DNA from: JAWVFM01 sp038237625
GTDB lineage: Bacteria > Actinomycetota > Thermoleophilia > Solirubrobacterales > 70-9
DNA: 64,000 nucleotides
Assembly: GCA_038237625.1 (NCBI GenBank)
Contig: JBBRYM010000005.1
Span: forward strand, 108,151-172,150
Direction: 5' to 3'
In this document: piece by piece, positions 1 to 9,097 of the stretch
How the letters are laid out: each line of letters opens with the position of its first letter
How positions within the stretch are numbered: position 1 is the first letter of the stretch
Position numbers and translations under genes: made by a program
The notes under the pieces: model-generated
What the model saw: only the letters and a program-made list of their open reading frames with translations
The model's database searches: none
Told to the model about the DNA's origin: nothing

Positions 1-1247
1 GCCGGCCGGTCTGGGTCGACGACCCGCACCTCAACCTCGACTATCACCTTCGGCACACCGCCCTCCCCTCGCCAGGCTCCAAAGAGCAGCTGATGAATCT
101 CGCCGCCCGGGTGTTCTCGCAGCGCCTGGACCGCTCGAAGCCACTCTGGGAGATGTGGCTCGTCGATGGGCTCGAGGGCGGCCGTTTCGCCGTCGTCGGC
201 AAGAGCCACCACTGCCTGATCGACGGCGTCTCGGGGGTTGACATAACCACCGTCATCTACGACCTGGAGCCCGACCCGCAGCCGGCTGCCCCTCCCCCAG
301 TCTGGATCCCCAAGCCCGAGCCCTCCGACACCCAGCTCCTGGCCGATGCCCTCCTCGAGCGTGCCACCGACCCCGCGGAGATGCTTCGCGGGGCCCGGGC
401 GTTGCTGCGCGCCCCCCGCCAGGCCCTCGGCAACGCTCGCGAAGCCGTCGAGGCAATCGGATCACTTGCGCGGACGGGCGCCGGCGCGCCCGACACGCCT
501 CTAAACGTCCCCATCGGGCCATATCGTCGCTTTGCCACCGTCGAGGCCGACCTCGGGGAGCTCAAAGGCATCAAGAATGCAGGCGGCGGCACCGTCAACG
601 ACGTGGTCCTCGCCGCCGTTTCCGGGGCGCTCGGGCGCTACCTGCGCGCCCGCGGCCATTCCACGCACGAGCTGGAGCTACGAGCGATGGTGCCGATCAG
701 CGTCCGCGCGGCGGAGGAGCACGGCGCGTTGGGCAACAAGGTCTCGACGATGATGGCGCCGCTGCCCGTGTGGTGCGAGGACGCCGCTGAACGCCTGCGG
801 CTGGTGAGCGCTTCCATGGGCGATCTGAAGGATTCCAAGCAGGCAATCGGCGCCAACCTGCTCACCGAGCTCGCCGACTTCGCTCCGCCGACGATCATGC
901 ATCAGGCGGCCCGCCTCCAGGCCCGCCAGCGGTTCTTCAACCTCGTCATAACGAACGTTCCGGGCCCGCAATTCCCGCTCTACCTGCTCGGGCGCAAGCT
1001 CCTTCACAACTATCCGATGGTGCCGCTCGCGCGAAACCAGGCCCTCTGCGTAGGCCTGATGAGCTACGACGGCAAGGTCGACTTCGGCCTCACCGCGGAC
1101 TATGACGGGATGCCCGACCTCGACGACTTCGCGGCCGACCTCGAGGCGGCCATTCAGGAGCTGGCCGAGGCCTTCTCGACCGCCACCTCCTCGCCTCGGC
1201 GCACCGCTCGCCGCCGCTCGACCCGCGCCGCGTCGAGCAGCGCATAG
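1..1247 (+). CDS. WS/DGAT acyltransferase, 5' end cut by window
   Basis: Wax ester synthase/acyl-CoA:diacylglycerol acyltransferase, which makes wax esters or triacylglycerol from acyl-CoA, probably at the membrane. The open frame (third base onward) runs in from outside the window, so the N-terminus is missing; the family is usually about 450-500 residues and about 414 are present. The active-site motif HHxxxDG is seen as HHCLIDG near base 210, preceded by the family-typical SKPLWEMWLVDGLEGG. The C-terminal NVPGPQFPLYLLG motif near base 950 is also typical. The Ser/Arg-rich tail is low complexity. The next gene, nadE, follows after 45 bases with its own promoter, so no operon is implied. Confidence 0.9.
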   Translation, partial: RPVWVDDPHLNLDYHLRHTALPSPGSKEQLMNLAARVFSQRLDRSKPLWEMWLVDGLEGGRFAVVGKSHHCLIDGVSGVDITTVIYDLEPDPQPAAPPPVWIPKPEPSDTQLLADALLERATDPAEMLRGARALLRAPRQALGNAREAVEAIGSLARTGAGAPDTPLNVPIGPYRRFATVEADLGELKGIKNAGGGTVNDVVLAAVSGALGRYLRARGHSTHELELRAMVPISVRAAEEHGALGNKVSTMMAPLPVWCEDAAERLRLVSASMGDLKDSKQAIGANLLTELADFAPPTIMHQAARLQARQRFFNLVITNVPGPQFPLYLLGRKLLHNYPMVPLARNQALCVGLMSYDGKVDFGLTADYDGMPDLDDFAADLEAAIQELAEAFSTATSSPRRTARRRSTRAASSSA

Positions 1248-1270
1248 GGCCGCGGGCACGTCCGCGCCCA

Positions 1271-1292
1271 GCGCCTCTCCATACTCTGTGGC
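1271..1292 (+). promoter_or_regulatory. -10 element TACTCT, leaderless start of nadE
   Basis: A TANNNT hexamer (TACTCT) ends 5 bases before the nadE ATG and no Shine-Dalgarno sequence is present. A -10 box at that distance places the transcription start on or next to the start codon. The same arrangement recurs at many genes of this window. Confidence 0.5.
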
Positions 1293-3011
1293 ATGCCTAA
1301 AGCCGCCCGCCTTCGTCTTGCGCTGGCCCAGATCGACACGACCGTGGGAGACATCGAAGGCAACGCGCGCCTGATCTCCGCGTGGATCGGCAAGGCGCGT
1401 GCCGCCGGGGCGAGTCTCGTGGTCTTCCCAGAGCTGGCGGTGACGGGTTACCCGCCGGAGGACCTCCTGCTTCGCAGGTCCTTTCTCGAGGCTGCAGCGA
1501 GCGCTCTGGAACGGATCGCGGCCGAGTCGAGGGACATCGTCACGATCGTGGGCTTTCCCGAGCTCGACGGCGCGGTTCACAACGCGGCCGCCGTCCTCGC
1601 CGGCGGCCAGGTCGCCGCCACGTACCGCAAGGTCCTCCTGCCCAACTACGGGGTGTTCGACGAGAAGCGGTACTTCGAGCCCGGGACCGAACCGGCCTTG
1701 ATCGAGTGCAACGGGGTCGCCGTGGGCCTCACGATCTGCGAAGACGTCTGGTACGGCGGGCCGCCGGCGACCGCTGAGGCCGAAGCCGGCGCATGCCTCA
1801 TCGTCAACTGCTCGGCTTCTCCCTACCACCGGGGCAAGGGCCTGGCTCGCGAACGCATGGTGGCCGAGCGAAGCCGCGAGATCGGCGCCGTGTTCGCCCT
1901 ATGCAACCTCGCCGGCGGCCAGGACGAGCTGGTCTTCGACGGACACAGTGTTGTGACCGATCCCGACGGCGCGACGCTCGCTCGGGGTCGCCAGTTCGAA
2001 CAAGACCTGATCCTGTGCGATCTGGAGCTCGAGGCCGGAACGCTCCGCGCCGGCGCCGCGCTTAAGCTCGGCCAGTTTGAGGTTCCGAGCCCAGAGGAGC
2101 GAAACGCGAAGCAGAGCCTCGCGCCTGTGCTCGAGCCGCTCGCCGAGGTCTACGCCGCCCTGGAGCTCGGGTTGCGCGACTACGTCGACAAGAACGGCTT
2201 CGAGCGCGTCCTCGTCGCAGTCTCAGGCGGCATCGACTCGGCGCTCGTCGCCCTGCTTGCCGCCGACGCGCTTGGACCCGAGCGGCTGGTTTGCGTGGTC
2301 ATGCCTTCGCCCCATTCCAGTGACGAGACGCAGGCGGACGCCAGGGCAATCGCCGGGAACCTCGGGGCTGAGCTCATCGAGATCCCGATCCAGGAGGCGA
2401 TGGCGACCTACGCGTCGATGTTGCCCGCCGTTGCGGGAGGGGATCTTGAGACCGGGACCGGCGGCCCCGCACGCGGGCCGGATCTGGCCGACGAGAACCT
2501 TCAGGCCCGGATTCGAGGCAATCTGATGATGGCGCTCTCCAACCGTGCGGGGTGGCTGGTTCTGACGACTGGAAACAAGAGCGAGATGTCGGTCGGCTAC
2601 GCCACGCTTTACGGCGACATGGCGGGGGGGTTCGCGGTCATCAAGGACGTGCCCAAGACACTTGTCTACGAGCTCGTCCGCTACCGCAACGAGCGCGAAG
2701 GTGCCGAGCCGGTTCCCGCGGCCGTGATCGAGCGCCCACCATCGGCTGAGCTGCGCCCAGACCAGCTGGATTCCGACTCCCTGCCTCCCTACGAAGTCCT
2801 CGATCGCATCCTGCAGGGCTACGTCGAGGAGGACCTGGGACGCGAGGAGCTTCTCGCCGGCGGAATGCCCGCCGAGGTCGTCGACGAGGTCCTCACGATG
2901 GTCGATCGCTCCGAGTACAAGCGCCGCCAGGCCCCCCCCGGCATCAAGATCACGCCCAAGGCCTTCGGCCGCGACCGCCGCCTCCCGATAACGAACCGCT
3001 ACGCGGAATGA
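1293..3011 (+). CDS. nadE: Glutamine-dependent NAD(+) synthetase
   Basis: Makes NAD+ from deamido-NAD+, ATP and glutamine-derived ammonia in the cytoplasm. The 572 residues show the two-domain glutamine-dependent form. An N-terminal nitrilase-type glutaminase (about 5-245) has the triad Glu47 (VFPELAVTGY), Lys113 (YRKVLLPNYG) and Cys149 (LTICEDVWYGG). A C-terminal synthetase (about 285-572) has the ATP pyrophosphatase loop SGGIDSAL. Length is normal for compact actinobacterial and Gram-negative NadE and shorter than the mycobacterial enzyme. The start is chosen because a -10 hexamer lies 5 bases upstream. Confidence 0.96.
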   Translation: MPKAARLRLALAQIDTTVGDIEGNARLISAWIGKARAAGASLVVFPELAVTGYPPEDLLLRRSFLEAAASALERIAAESRDIVTIVGFPELDGAVHNAAAVLAGGQVAATYRKVLLPNYGVFDEKRYFEPGTEPALIECNGVAVGLTICEDVWYGGPPATAEAEAGACLIVNCSASPYHRGKGLARERMVAERSREIGAVFALCNLAGGQDELVFDGHSVVTDPDGATLARGRQFEQDLILCDLELEAGTLRAGAALKLGQFEVPSPEERNAKQSLAPVLEPLAEVYAALELGLRDYVDKNGFERVLVAVSGGIDSALVALLAADALGPERLVCVVMPSPHSSDETQADARAIAGNLGAELIEIPIQEAMATYASMLPAVAGGDLETGTGGPARGPDLADENLQARIRGNLMMALSNRAGWLVLTTGNKSEMSVGYATLYGDMAGGFAVIKDVPKTLVYELVRYRNEREGAEPVPAAVIERPPSAELRPDQLDSDSLPPYEVLDRILQGYVEEDLGREELLAGGMPAEVVDEVLTMVDRSEYKRRQAPPGIKITPKAFGRDRRLPITNRYAE

Positions 3012-3032
3012 CTCCGCCGGCTCCAGGGTGTT

Positions 3033-3073
3033 CTTCGGCGTGGGCCCTAGCCCGCCGGCCCCGGACGCCGAAG
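3033..3073. terminator. Inverted repeat after nadE
   Basis: CTTCGGCGT (3033-3041) and ACGCCGAAG (3065-3073) form a perfect 9-bp stem 22 bases after the nadE stop; the loop contains a smaller GGGC/GCCC stem. No U-tract follows on the plus strand, so it is a weak terminator or an mRNA 3' stabiliser. Confidence 0.4.
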
Positions 3074-3075
3074 CA

Positions 3076-3106
3076 CAAAAAGATGTCCGCGGCGTAGCCG
3101 CGGACA
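3076..3106 (-). terminator. Intrinsic terminator of the MMPL-thioesterase gene
   Basis: TGTCCGCGGC (3084-3093) and GCCGCGGACA (3097-3106) make a perfect 10-bp stem with a 3-base loop. On the minus strand the stem is followed by ATCTTTTTG, a classical U-tract. It lies 35 bases beyond the stop of the minus-strand gene and faces nadE. Confidence 0.8.
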
Positions 3107-3140
3107 GAGATTCTTGGCGAGAGCGGAGGAGCCGGCGGAG

Positions 3141-5138
3141 TTATTTTGGCCGGACGGCGATCGTCATCCGCACGAGGGCGCAGAGGCGGCCCTCGTCGTC
3201 GGTCATCTCCACGTCCCAGACCCAGGTCGTGCGGCCGCGATGGCGGGCGCGAGCTATGGCGTGGACGGAGCCGCTCGAGATCGGCCGCAAAAACGAGGCG
3301 TCGCTGGCCTGTCCCATTGCGACCATCCCCTCATCGCGCACGGCAAGCGTGGTCGCATAGGAGGCAACCGTCTCGGCAAGGGCGCTCAGCGCCCCGCCGT
3401 GCACGACACCGAACGGCTGGAGGACCTTGGCGCTCACGGGCATGCTGGCGCGCGCCACCTCGGCGCCGAGCTCGCCGAGTTGTATTCCGAGGAGGGTTGG
3501 GAGGTTCGAGAGGCCCTGCGGGGCGGTAGCGTCGTCGCTCACCGGGCGAGAGTACCCGTCGCCCCACCGCGCGAGAAAAGCCAAGAAGGGCAGCCGCCAG
3601 AGGATGAGGTCGAGCACGACGCCCGCGGCCAGCGCAACGCCGGTTTCGCGCGCGATGCCAAGGCCGGCGCCCGCGAGAGCTCCGAAGCTCGCAGCCACTA
3701 CGAGGCTCGCGACAGCCGCGCCGGGCAGGGTGCGTCTCACGGCGAGCTCCGCCGCGCCCACGGCGCCGACGCTCTTTGCCTCGCGATGTGTGACCACGCC
3801 CGCCATCACGGTTCGTCCCGCGGCGATCGTGACGACGGCGACTGCCGTGACCGCCACGGCGCCGCCGTAAACCGCCCCGTGAGCGCCGGTCAGCGCATCG
3901 TCCAGGTGCCCGTCCTGCGCGCTCCACACCAGCAATCCGATGGCCGCCGCGGCGGGAGCCGGCACGTGCGCCGCCGTGGCGGCGATCCGCAGGCGTGCGA
4001 AGCCACCCCGCCCGACCGCCAGCGCCGCAGCGGTTCCGAGGCCCGCCAAAATCGCCGCCATTCCGAGGCCGTGGCGTATGCCATCGCCTCCGCCTCCGGC
4101 AAGCGCATCGAACACCGCACGGCGCCCAGGCCAGGCCAAAGCCGCCGTGGCCGCAAGCGAAAGCCCGAGCGCCGCGGCAAGTCGCCGCCCGTCCCTCGCG
4201 ATCCACCGCGGCGACTCGCGAGCGAGACGGGAGAGCCGTCCCTCGGGAGCCGTGGCACCGGGCCGGGTTCCTGCCAGCGTCACGCCCCCGAAGACGCATA
4301 CCGCCAGGAAGCTGCCGAGCGCTGCGACCGCGCTCGCAAGTGCCACCGAACCGGCGCCGTGGAAGCCGGTGGCAAGCAGGGCCAAAGGCATGAGCCCCCG
4401 CACGGCGGTCGCGGCGGCCGCGGGCCGAATCCACGCGAGCAGAGCTCGCGCCGGCGCTCCGGGAGGCGCAACATCCGCCTCCTCGCGAACAACCCCGACG
4501 AAAAGCGAGGAGAGCTCGATTGCCTGCGCGAGCCCGATGGCGGCCGCAGGGGCCACGGCGAAGAGATAGCCGTTGCTTGCGCGGATCGCGATGAGGCTCG
4601 CTGCGACGGCGACGGTCCCGCTCAGGGCCGCCAGGATGGCTCCCCGCCAGCCCATGAACCCGAGCAGGGCGACAAGGACCAACGGCGCCATCAACAACTC
4701 CAGGCGGCCGAGGTCGCCCTCAACGGACGCCTGTGCCGACGCAAGGTCCAGAGCAGCGGCGTCGTAGCGAAGACCGAGTGGGCCCGGATCGATCTCCGCT
4801 CCCAGCCGGTCGATCTCGCCGTTCGCATCGCGGACGTCGTGACTGCGCAGCACCACGGTTATCAGCGTTTGCCGCCCGGCCCCGGGCGAAGCCGTGACGC
4901 TTGCCACGCCGGGATCGCCGCGCAAGGCCGAGGAGATCGTCCGCACGGCTACCCCCGCGACTCGAGGCGAGATCTCGGGCGGTGCAGACGCGTTGATCTC
5001 CACCGAGGGCGGGCCGTTGGGGAGCGGCGCCGGGGAGACCGCACCGGAGGTGCCCGCGGCAATCACGACGAGGACCGCAGCAAGAGCGACAGCCACGGCC
5101 GGCACCAACAGCCGTCTTGGCTTCAGGCGCTCGATCAC
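3141..5138 (-). CDS. MMPL/RND-like membrane protein fused to hotdog thioesterase
   Basis: A 665-residue GTG-start protein. The N-terminal helix (about 10-28) is followed by a soluble loop with PPEISPRVAG and then about ten hydrophobic segments (about 150-500), arranged like the membrane half of MMPL/RND lipid transporters. The final 125 or so residues are a PaaI-type acyl-CoA thioesterase, with the hotdog motif VVHGGALSALAE and typical beta strands to the end. RND transport of lipids and thioester hydrolysis are known separately; a role in acyl-lipid export or release is inference. The protein lacks one of the two usual MMPL halves. TACCCT 8 bases before the GTG suggests a leaderless transcript. 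It faces nadE and is divergent from the next gene. Confidence 0.75.
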   Translation of the reverse strand: MIERLKPRRLLVPAVAVALAAVLVVIAAGTSGAVSPAPLPNGPPSVEINASAPPEISPRVAGVAVRTISSALRGDPGVASVTASPGAGRQTLITVVLRSHDVRDANGEIDRLGAEIDPGPLGLRYDAAALDLASAQASVEGDLGRLELLMAPLVLVALLGFMGWRGAILAALSGTVAVAASLIAIRASNGYLFAVAPAAAIGLAQAIELSSLFVGVVREEADVAPPGAPARALLAWIRPAAAATAVRGLMPLALLATGFHGAGSVALASAVAALGSFLAVCVFGGVTLAGTRPGATAPEGRLSRLARESPRWIARDGRRLAAALGLSLAATAALAWPGRRAVFDALAGGGGDGIRHGLGMAAILAGLGTAAALAVGRGGFARLRIAATAAHVPAPAAAAIGLLVWSAQDGHLDDALTGAHGAVYGGAVAVTAVAVVTIAAGRTVMAGVVTHREAKSVGAVGAAELAVRRTLPGAAVASLVVAASFGALAGAGLGIARETGVALAAGVVLDLILWRLPFLAFLARWGDGYSRPVSDDATAPQGLSNLPTLLGIQLGELGAEVARASMPVSAKVLQPFGVVHGGALSALAETVASYATTLAVRDEGMVAMGQASDASFLRPISSGSVHAIARARHRGRTTWVWDVEMTDDEGRLCALVRMTIAVRPK

Positions 5139-5146
5139 CGCCGTCG

Positions 5147-5152
5147 AGGGTA
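5147..5152 (-). promoter_or_regulatory. -10 element TACCCT
   Basis: TANNNT hexamer 8 bases before the GTG of the membrane-thioesterase gene; supports a near-leaderless start. Confidence 0.4.
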
Positions 5153-5222
5153 CTTTGGAGCTTGGGTTAAGACTTGAGTCGCCCGGCGCTTGCAGGGGCC
5201 CCGCCGTTTACGCTTCCCAGCC

Positions 5223-6251
5223 GTGGCGCTCTCGGCAGACCAGCGGGCCATGCTCGAGCTGCTGCTCGGGCGCGGTCAAAGCTATGAGGACATCGCCCGC
5301 GTGCTCGGTACCTCGGCGGACGAGGTTCGCTCCAAGGCTCGCTGGGCCCTGGCGGAGATCGGCAACGGCGACCCCGATCGAAACGTGGCGCTCAGCGACT
5401 ACCTACTGGGCCAGGCTGATCCGATCGGCCGAGCCGATGCGGTTCGCCACCTGCGCGACGACTCGGGCGATCGGGCTCTCGCGGAGCGCCTCCTCACGGA
5501 GCTGCACGCGATTGCGCCCGATGCCGAGCTTCCGAGACTTCCCGGAGAATCGCGTACCGCTCCCCACCTGCGCTCTTCGCGACCTGCCGCCGGAAAGGCG
5601 GCGACCACAGCCGCCGGCCCCCCTCGCGATCCCGTTCGCACACGGATGCTCGTTGGGCTCGGAAGCGCCGCGGTCGTGTTGTTGATCGTGGTGCTGGCGA
5701 TCGCGGGGGTGTTCAGCGGTGGCGACTCGACCTCGACCGCCTCGTCCACTACCACGTCTGCGGGAACCACGACGACGACCCCCTCGGCGGCAGCGAACGC
5801 GCCGAAAAACGCGGTGCCGATCGACCTCAAGGCCGTGGGCGGCGGCCCGGGATCCGGGGTGGCGACCGTCGGTGCCGCAGCGAACGACCAGCCATTCCTC
5901 GATGTCCAGATCAGCAACCTCCCGCCACCCCAGAACGGCAACGTGTACGCGGCGTGGTTCGTGCTCGACACAGGCAAGCGCGAGGCCTATCCCCTGTCGC
6001 CCCTCCTCAACTACACCCAGCCGTACCACAACGTCTACACGATCCCCTCGGTCGCGGTCCCATTGATCGCGGGCATCCAGGCGATCGACATCACCACCGC
6101 CTCGGCCCAGGTGCTTCACGACAAGATCTCGAAGCTCGCGAAGGCGCAGAAGAACCCGAAGCTCGTCGTTCCCGAGATCGGCCAGACCGTTCTGCGGGGC
6201 GTGGTGCCGCGGGGCAAGGCGCCCGCTGGCTCATCCGGCTCAGGCGGCTGA
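5223..6251 (+). CDS. Membrane-anchored HTH protein with RskA-like outer domain
   Basis: 342 residues from GTG 5223, chosen because TACGCT lies 8 bases before it; an in-frame TTG at 5190 would put that promoter inside the gene. Residues about 5-48 (DQRAMLELLLGRGQSYEDIA) resemble a sigma-70 region 4 or LuxR-type helix-turn-helix. A charged linker follows, then one transmembrane helix (about 142-163), a Thr/Ser-rich stretch, and an extracytoplasmic domain with NVYAAWFVLDTG that resembles the outer domain of anti-sigma factor RskA. Likely a one-component transmembrane regulator; the ligand is unknown. Its last 12 bases overlap the end of the convergent FAD oxidase gene. Confidence 0.7.
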   Translation: MALSADQRAMLELLLGRGQSYEDIARVLGTSADEVRSKARWALAEIGNGDPDRNVALSDYLLGQADPIGRADAVRHLRDDSGDRALAERLLTELHAIAPDAELPRLPGESRTAPHLRSSRPAAGKAATTAAGPPRDPVRTRMLVGLGSAAVVLLIVVLAIAGVFSGGDSTSTASSTTTSAGTTTTTPSAAANAPKNAVPIDLKAVGGGPGSGVATVGAAANDQPFLDVQISNLPPPQNGNVYAAWFVLDTGKREAYPLSPLLNYTQPYHNVYTIPSVAVPLIAGIQAIDITTASAQVLHDKISKLAKAQKNPKLVVPEIGQTVLRGVVPRGKAPAGSSGSGG

Positions 6252-7880
6252 GAGCCGAGCGCCGCTGGAAATCAGCTTGCCGGGGTTCATGATCCCGGCC
6301 GGGTCCAGCCGTTCCTTGAGCGCTCGCAGGGCCTCAATACCGGTCTCCCCCACTTCGTCGCGCATATAAGGCATGTGGTCGACCCCCACCCCATGATGAT
6401 GGGTGATCGTTCCGCCGGCCGCGACGATCGCCGCACATGCGGCGGTTTTGGCGCTCCGCCATTGCTCGATCTCCCGTCCCGGCCGTGCCGGAGCTATGAA
6501 CGTGAAATAAAGCGAGGCACCGTCGGGATAGACGTGCGAGACGTGACAGTTGACGATCGAAGAGGCGCCTCCTGAACTCAGGGATTTCCGCAGGGCATCA
6601 CGGACGCCGGCGTAGAGCTCGGTGAGCCGCGAATACTCGTGCGAGGTCTCGAGCGTCTCTACGAGATAGCCGCGGTCCATGAGCTCGTCACGCAGGTACG
6701 GGCCCTCGTAGCGAGCGTGAAGCCATGCCCTGCCGGGGCGCTGGCCGAGCGCAATCGCCCCCGCGCTTCGAAGCGTGCTGGTCGAGACTGCGCGCCGGCG
6801 CTCCAGCGACTCGCGCTCGCCCTCCCATCCGGCGATGACCAGGCACCCGCCCGCGCGCCGGCGGATGCGAAGATAGACATCGAGTGCCGCCCGGGTGGTC
6901 CCGCCTGTGCCCGACAGTGCCATGGAGGTCCGGGTTTCCTCCTCGTCGGAGAGCCGCAGGACGTCGGGCAGCGTGCCGGCCTGGGCGAGCTCGCGAAACG
7001 CCGCCACGCCGGCTTGGAAGTCCGCGACGAAGAATCCCTCGTAGTGGCGAGCCTGGGGAGCGGGGCGCACACGCGCCGTGACCTGCGTGATCACGCCCAG
7101 CGTTCCCTCCGAGCCCAGGGCGAGGTCGCGAAGGGCCGGGCCGGCCGCGGTGTGCGGCGTCGCGAGCGTCGACAGCTCGCCGACGGGAGTGATCATTTGG
7201 AGGCTCGTAACGAGCTCGTCGAAGCGCCCGTAGCCGCTCGAAGCCTGCCCCGCCGAGCGCGTCGCGGCGTAGCCGCCGATCGTCGCCTGCTCGTAGGATT
7301 GTGGAAAATGCCCGAGCGTCAGGCCCTGGGCGCGAAGGGCGGCCTCGGCCTCGGGTCCGCGAAGGCCTGCTCCGAGGGTTGCGGTCATGGACTCGCGATC
7401 TACGTCGACCGTCCGCAGCCGGCGTAGGTCGAGCGAGAGGACCGCATGGTGGGGCCCGGCGATTGGGGTCACGCCGCCGACCACGCTCGTGCCGCCGCCG
7501 AACGGGACGACGGCGACGCCATCGCGCCCGCAGGCGCCAAGGTAGGCGACGATCTCGGCCGCGTCCGCCGGGAGCGCAATCGCGTCGGGAGCCTGTGGCA
7601 GCCGTCCCGATCGGAGGTTCACGAGGTCCACGTAGCCGCGACCTGCCGCCCGGCGCACGCGCTGGTCGTGCGCGACCAGAAGTCCGACCTCTCCAGCGAT
7701 GGCTCGCAGCGAATCCGGAAGGTCGCGGGCCTCGGGCATCGCCACCTCGTCCAACTCCACGCGGGGACTGGGCTCGGCTGGCCCGACCATCTCCCGCAGC
7801 ATCGACACTGCGCGGTCGGACAACTCGAGCCGTCGGCCCTCCTCTCCCCATCCCCACCACTTCGTAACGGCCTCGTTCAT
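6240..7880 (-). CDS. FAD-linked oxidase, alkyl-DHAP synthase-like
   Basis: A 546-residue flavoenzyme of the vanillyl-alcohol oxidase/PCMH superfamily. The FAD-binding half carries VPFGGGTSVVGGV (about 125-137) and YEQATIGGYAATRSAGQASS, the latter characteristic of alkyldihydroxyacetonephosphate synthase (ether lipid formation). The C-terminal HHHGVGVDH is the conserved His-rich site of that enzyme, and the end PAGIMNPGKL is typical of the family. Real substrate uncertain: ether-lipid synthase or a D-lactate/glycolate-type dehydrogenase. Its start directly abuts the stop of the SRPBCC gene upstream, so both are probably co-transcribed. Confidence 0.85.
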   Translation of the reverse strand: MNEAVTKWWGWGEEGRRLELSDRAVSMLREMVGPAEPSPRVELDEVAMPEARDLPDSLRAIAGEVGLLVAHDQRVRRAAGRGYVDLVNLRSGRLPQAPDAIALPADAAEIVAYLGACGRDGVAVVPFGGGTSVVGGVTPIAGPHHAVLSLDLRRLRTVDVDRESMTATLGAGLRGPEAEAALRAQGLTLGHFPQSYEQATIGGYAATRSAGQASSGYGRFDELVTSLQMITPVGELSTLATPHTAAGPALRDLALGSEGTLGVITQVTARVRPAPQARHYEGFFVADFQAGVAAFRELAQAGTLPDVLRLSDEEETRTSMALSGTGGTTRAALDVYLRIRRRAGGCLVIAGWEGERESLERRRAVSTSTLRSAGAIALGQRPGRAWLHARYEGPYLRDELMDRGYLVETLETSHEYSRLTELYAGVRDALRKSLSSGGASSIVNCHVSHVYPDGASLYFTFIAPARPGREIEQWRSAKTAACAAIVAAGGTITHHHGVGVDHMPYMRDEVGETGIEALRALKERLDPAGIMNPGKLISSGARLSAA

Positions 7881-8336
7881 CTAGCCCACCAGCGCCCGTT
7901 CGATGCCGTCGAGCGCCTCGTCGAGCCGCCTCTTTGCCGCGCCGCGCATCATCGGAGAACCCAGTCGCGATAGCCCACGGAGCTTCTCGCTGGTGTACAA
8001 CGTGACCGCTGTTCCGTCCTCTGCGCCCTTCAGCTCCACCCCCGTCTCGGAGGAGGCGACTATTCGCTCGAAGGGCGTGTCTTCGATGTCCTGGCGCCAG
8101 ACGAACCGTTCTTCGCGAGCCGCGCTGGTGCACCGGTAGTCCGCGCGGACGCCTGAGCCCTTCGCCGTCGTGAGCACGACCGTCCAGCGGGCGCGCTTGC
8201 TTCCCGGCTCGCCGTGGACGTCCTCCACGCGCGAGGCCCGCGGCCACCATCGCGGTAAATGGTGAGGGTCCGAGACGAGGTCCCAAACCCGGTCGCGGCG
8301 CGCGGCGATCACGCGCGTACGCGCGACCTTCGGCAT
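7881..8336 (-). CDS. SRPBCC (START-like) family protein
   Basis: A 151-residue protein of the polyketide-cyclase/START-like fold that binds hydrophobic ligands. It begins with a beta strand and the helix ARRDRVWDLVSDPHHLPRWWP, a standard opening for this family, and ends in a long amphipathic helix (RGAAKRRLDEALDGIERAL). The ligand is not predictable. It sits between the MerR gene (4-base gap upstream) and the FAD oxidase (no gap downstream), so it is a member of a minus-strand operon. Confidence 0.8.
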   Translation of the reverse strand: MPKVARTRVIAARRDRVWDLVSDPHHLPRWWPRASRVEDVHGEPGSKRARWTVVLTTAKGSGVRADYRCTSAAREERFVWRQDIEDTPFERIVASSETGVELKGAEDGTAVTLYTSEKLRGLSRLGSPMMRGAAKRRLDEALDGIERALVG

Positions 8337-8340
8337 TGGC

Positions 8341-9093
8341 CTACTCGCCCTTCAGGCGGCGGAGATCGCGTACGAGCAGAAGATGCTTGAGGTGGCCGCA
8401 GATGGCGGCCAGGCTTTCGAGGTTCTCGACCGCTTCCTTGCGCCGCGCCGGGCTGCGCGAGCGGAGCGAGGCGCCTACGAGCTGCTCGAGCAGCGCCGCC
8501 TCGCGGTCGGCGGAGGTCTTGAACACGCGGAGGTTGCGGCCGGCAACGCCGAACCTCGACAGCTCGTTGGCCGCCCTCACGATCTCGAGATCGGTTTCGT
8601 CGAAGACCTCATGGCCGTTCACCCGCCTCGAAGTGGCGATTCCGAACTCGCCGAGCTCCCGCAAGAGCTCTGGAGTGGCGCCGGACGAATCCAGGAGCTC
8701 CTCGCGCGACAGCGCTTGCACGGCCGAGTCCACAGACCCGGCGCGGCGTGCAGTTGCCAAATCCGCCCCCCGCCTGTCGGTCGTGGTGAAGTCCCCTGTG
8801 GCCAGCTCCTGGCGAATCACCCGTAGCGGCAGGAACTCGTCGCGCTGCATGCGCAGGATTGCCCGCAGGCGCTCGACGTCGGCCTGGCTGTAGAGGCGGT
8901 AGCCGCCCTGGGTTCGCCGCGGCGCGAGCAGCTTCTGGTCCTCGAGGTAGCGGATCTTGGAGATCGAGATGTCGTCGAACTCCTGCCCAAGGATCTTGGC
9001 GACGGCCCCGATCGTGAGCGCCTTGCGAGGCCGGGAATGGGCATCCGGCCGAGGCTGATCGGTACGTTGGTCCTTTGGCATCACAATCGCCAT
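8341..9093 (-). CDS. MerR-family regulator, FtsR-like
   Basis: A 250-residue regulator with an N-terminal winged HTH (about 25-90: LTIGAVAKIL, KIRYLEDQKLLAPRRTQGGYRLY) and a long C-terminal part that carries a second, HTH-like segment (GIATSRRVNGHEVFDE). This is the layout of Rv1828/FtsR of mycobacteria and corynebacteria, an activator of ftsZ and growth genes. As in those genomes it directly follows a GarA-like FHA gene, here with 4 bases between them. Assignment to FtsR is by architecture plus synteny. Confidence 0.8.
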   Translation of the reverse strand: MAIVMPKDQRTDQPRPDAHSRPRKALTIGAVAKILGQEFDDISISKIRYLEDQKLLAPRRTQGGYRLYSQADVERLRAILRMQRDEFLPLRVIRQELATGDFTTTDRRGADLATARRAGSVDSAVQALSREELLDSSGATPELLRELGEFGIATSRRVNGHEVFDETDLEIVRAANELSRFGVAGRNLRVFKTSADREAALLEQLVGASLRSRSPARRKEAVENLESLAAICGHLKHLLLVRDLRRLKGE

Positions 9094-9097
9094 CTCT

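Noticed and set aside
3114..5177. A 687-residue plus-strand open frame
   Set aside because: Antisense to the membrane-thioesterase gene, highly charged and without recognisable motifs.
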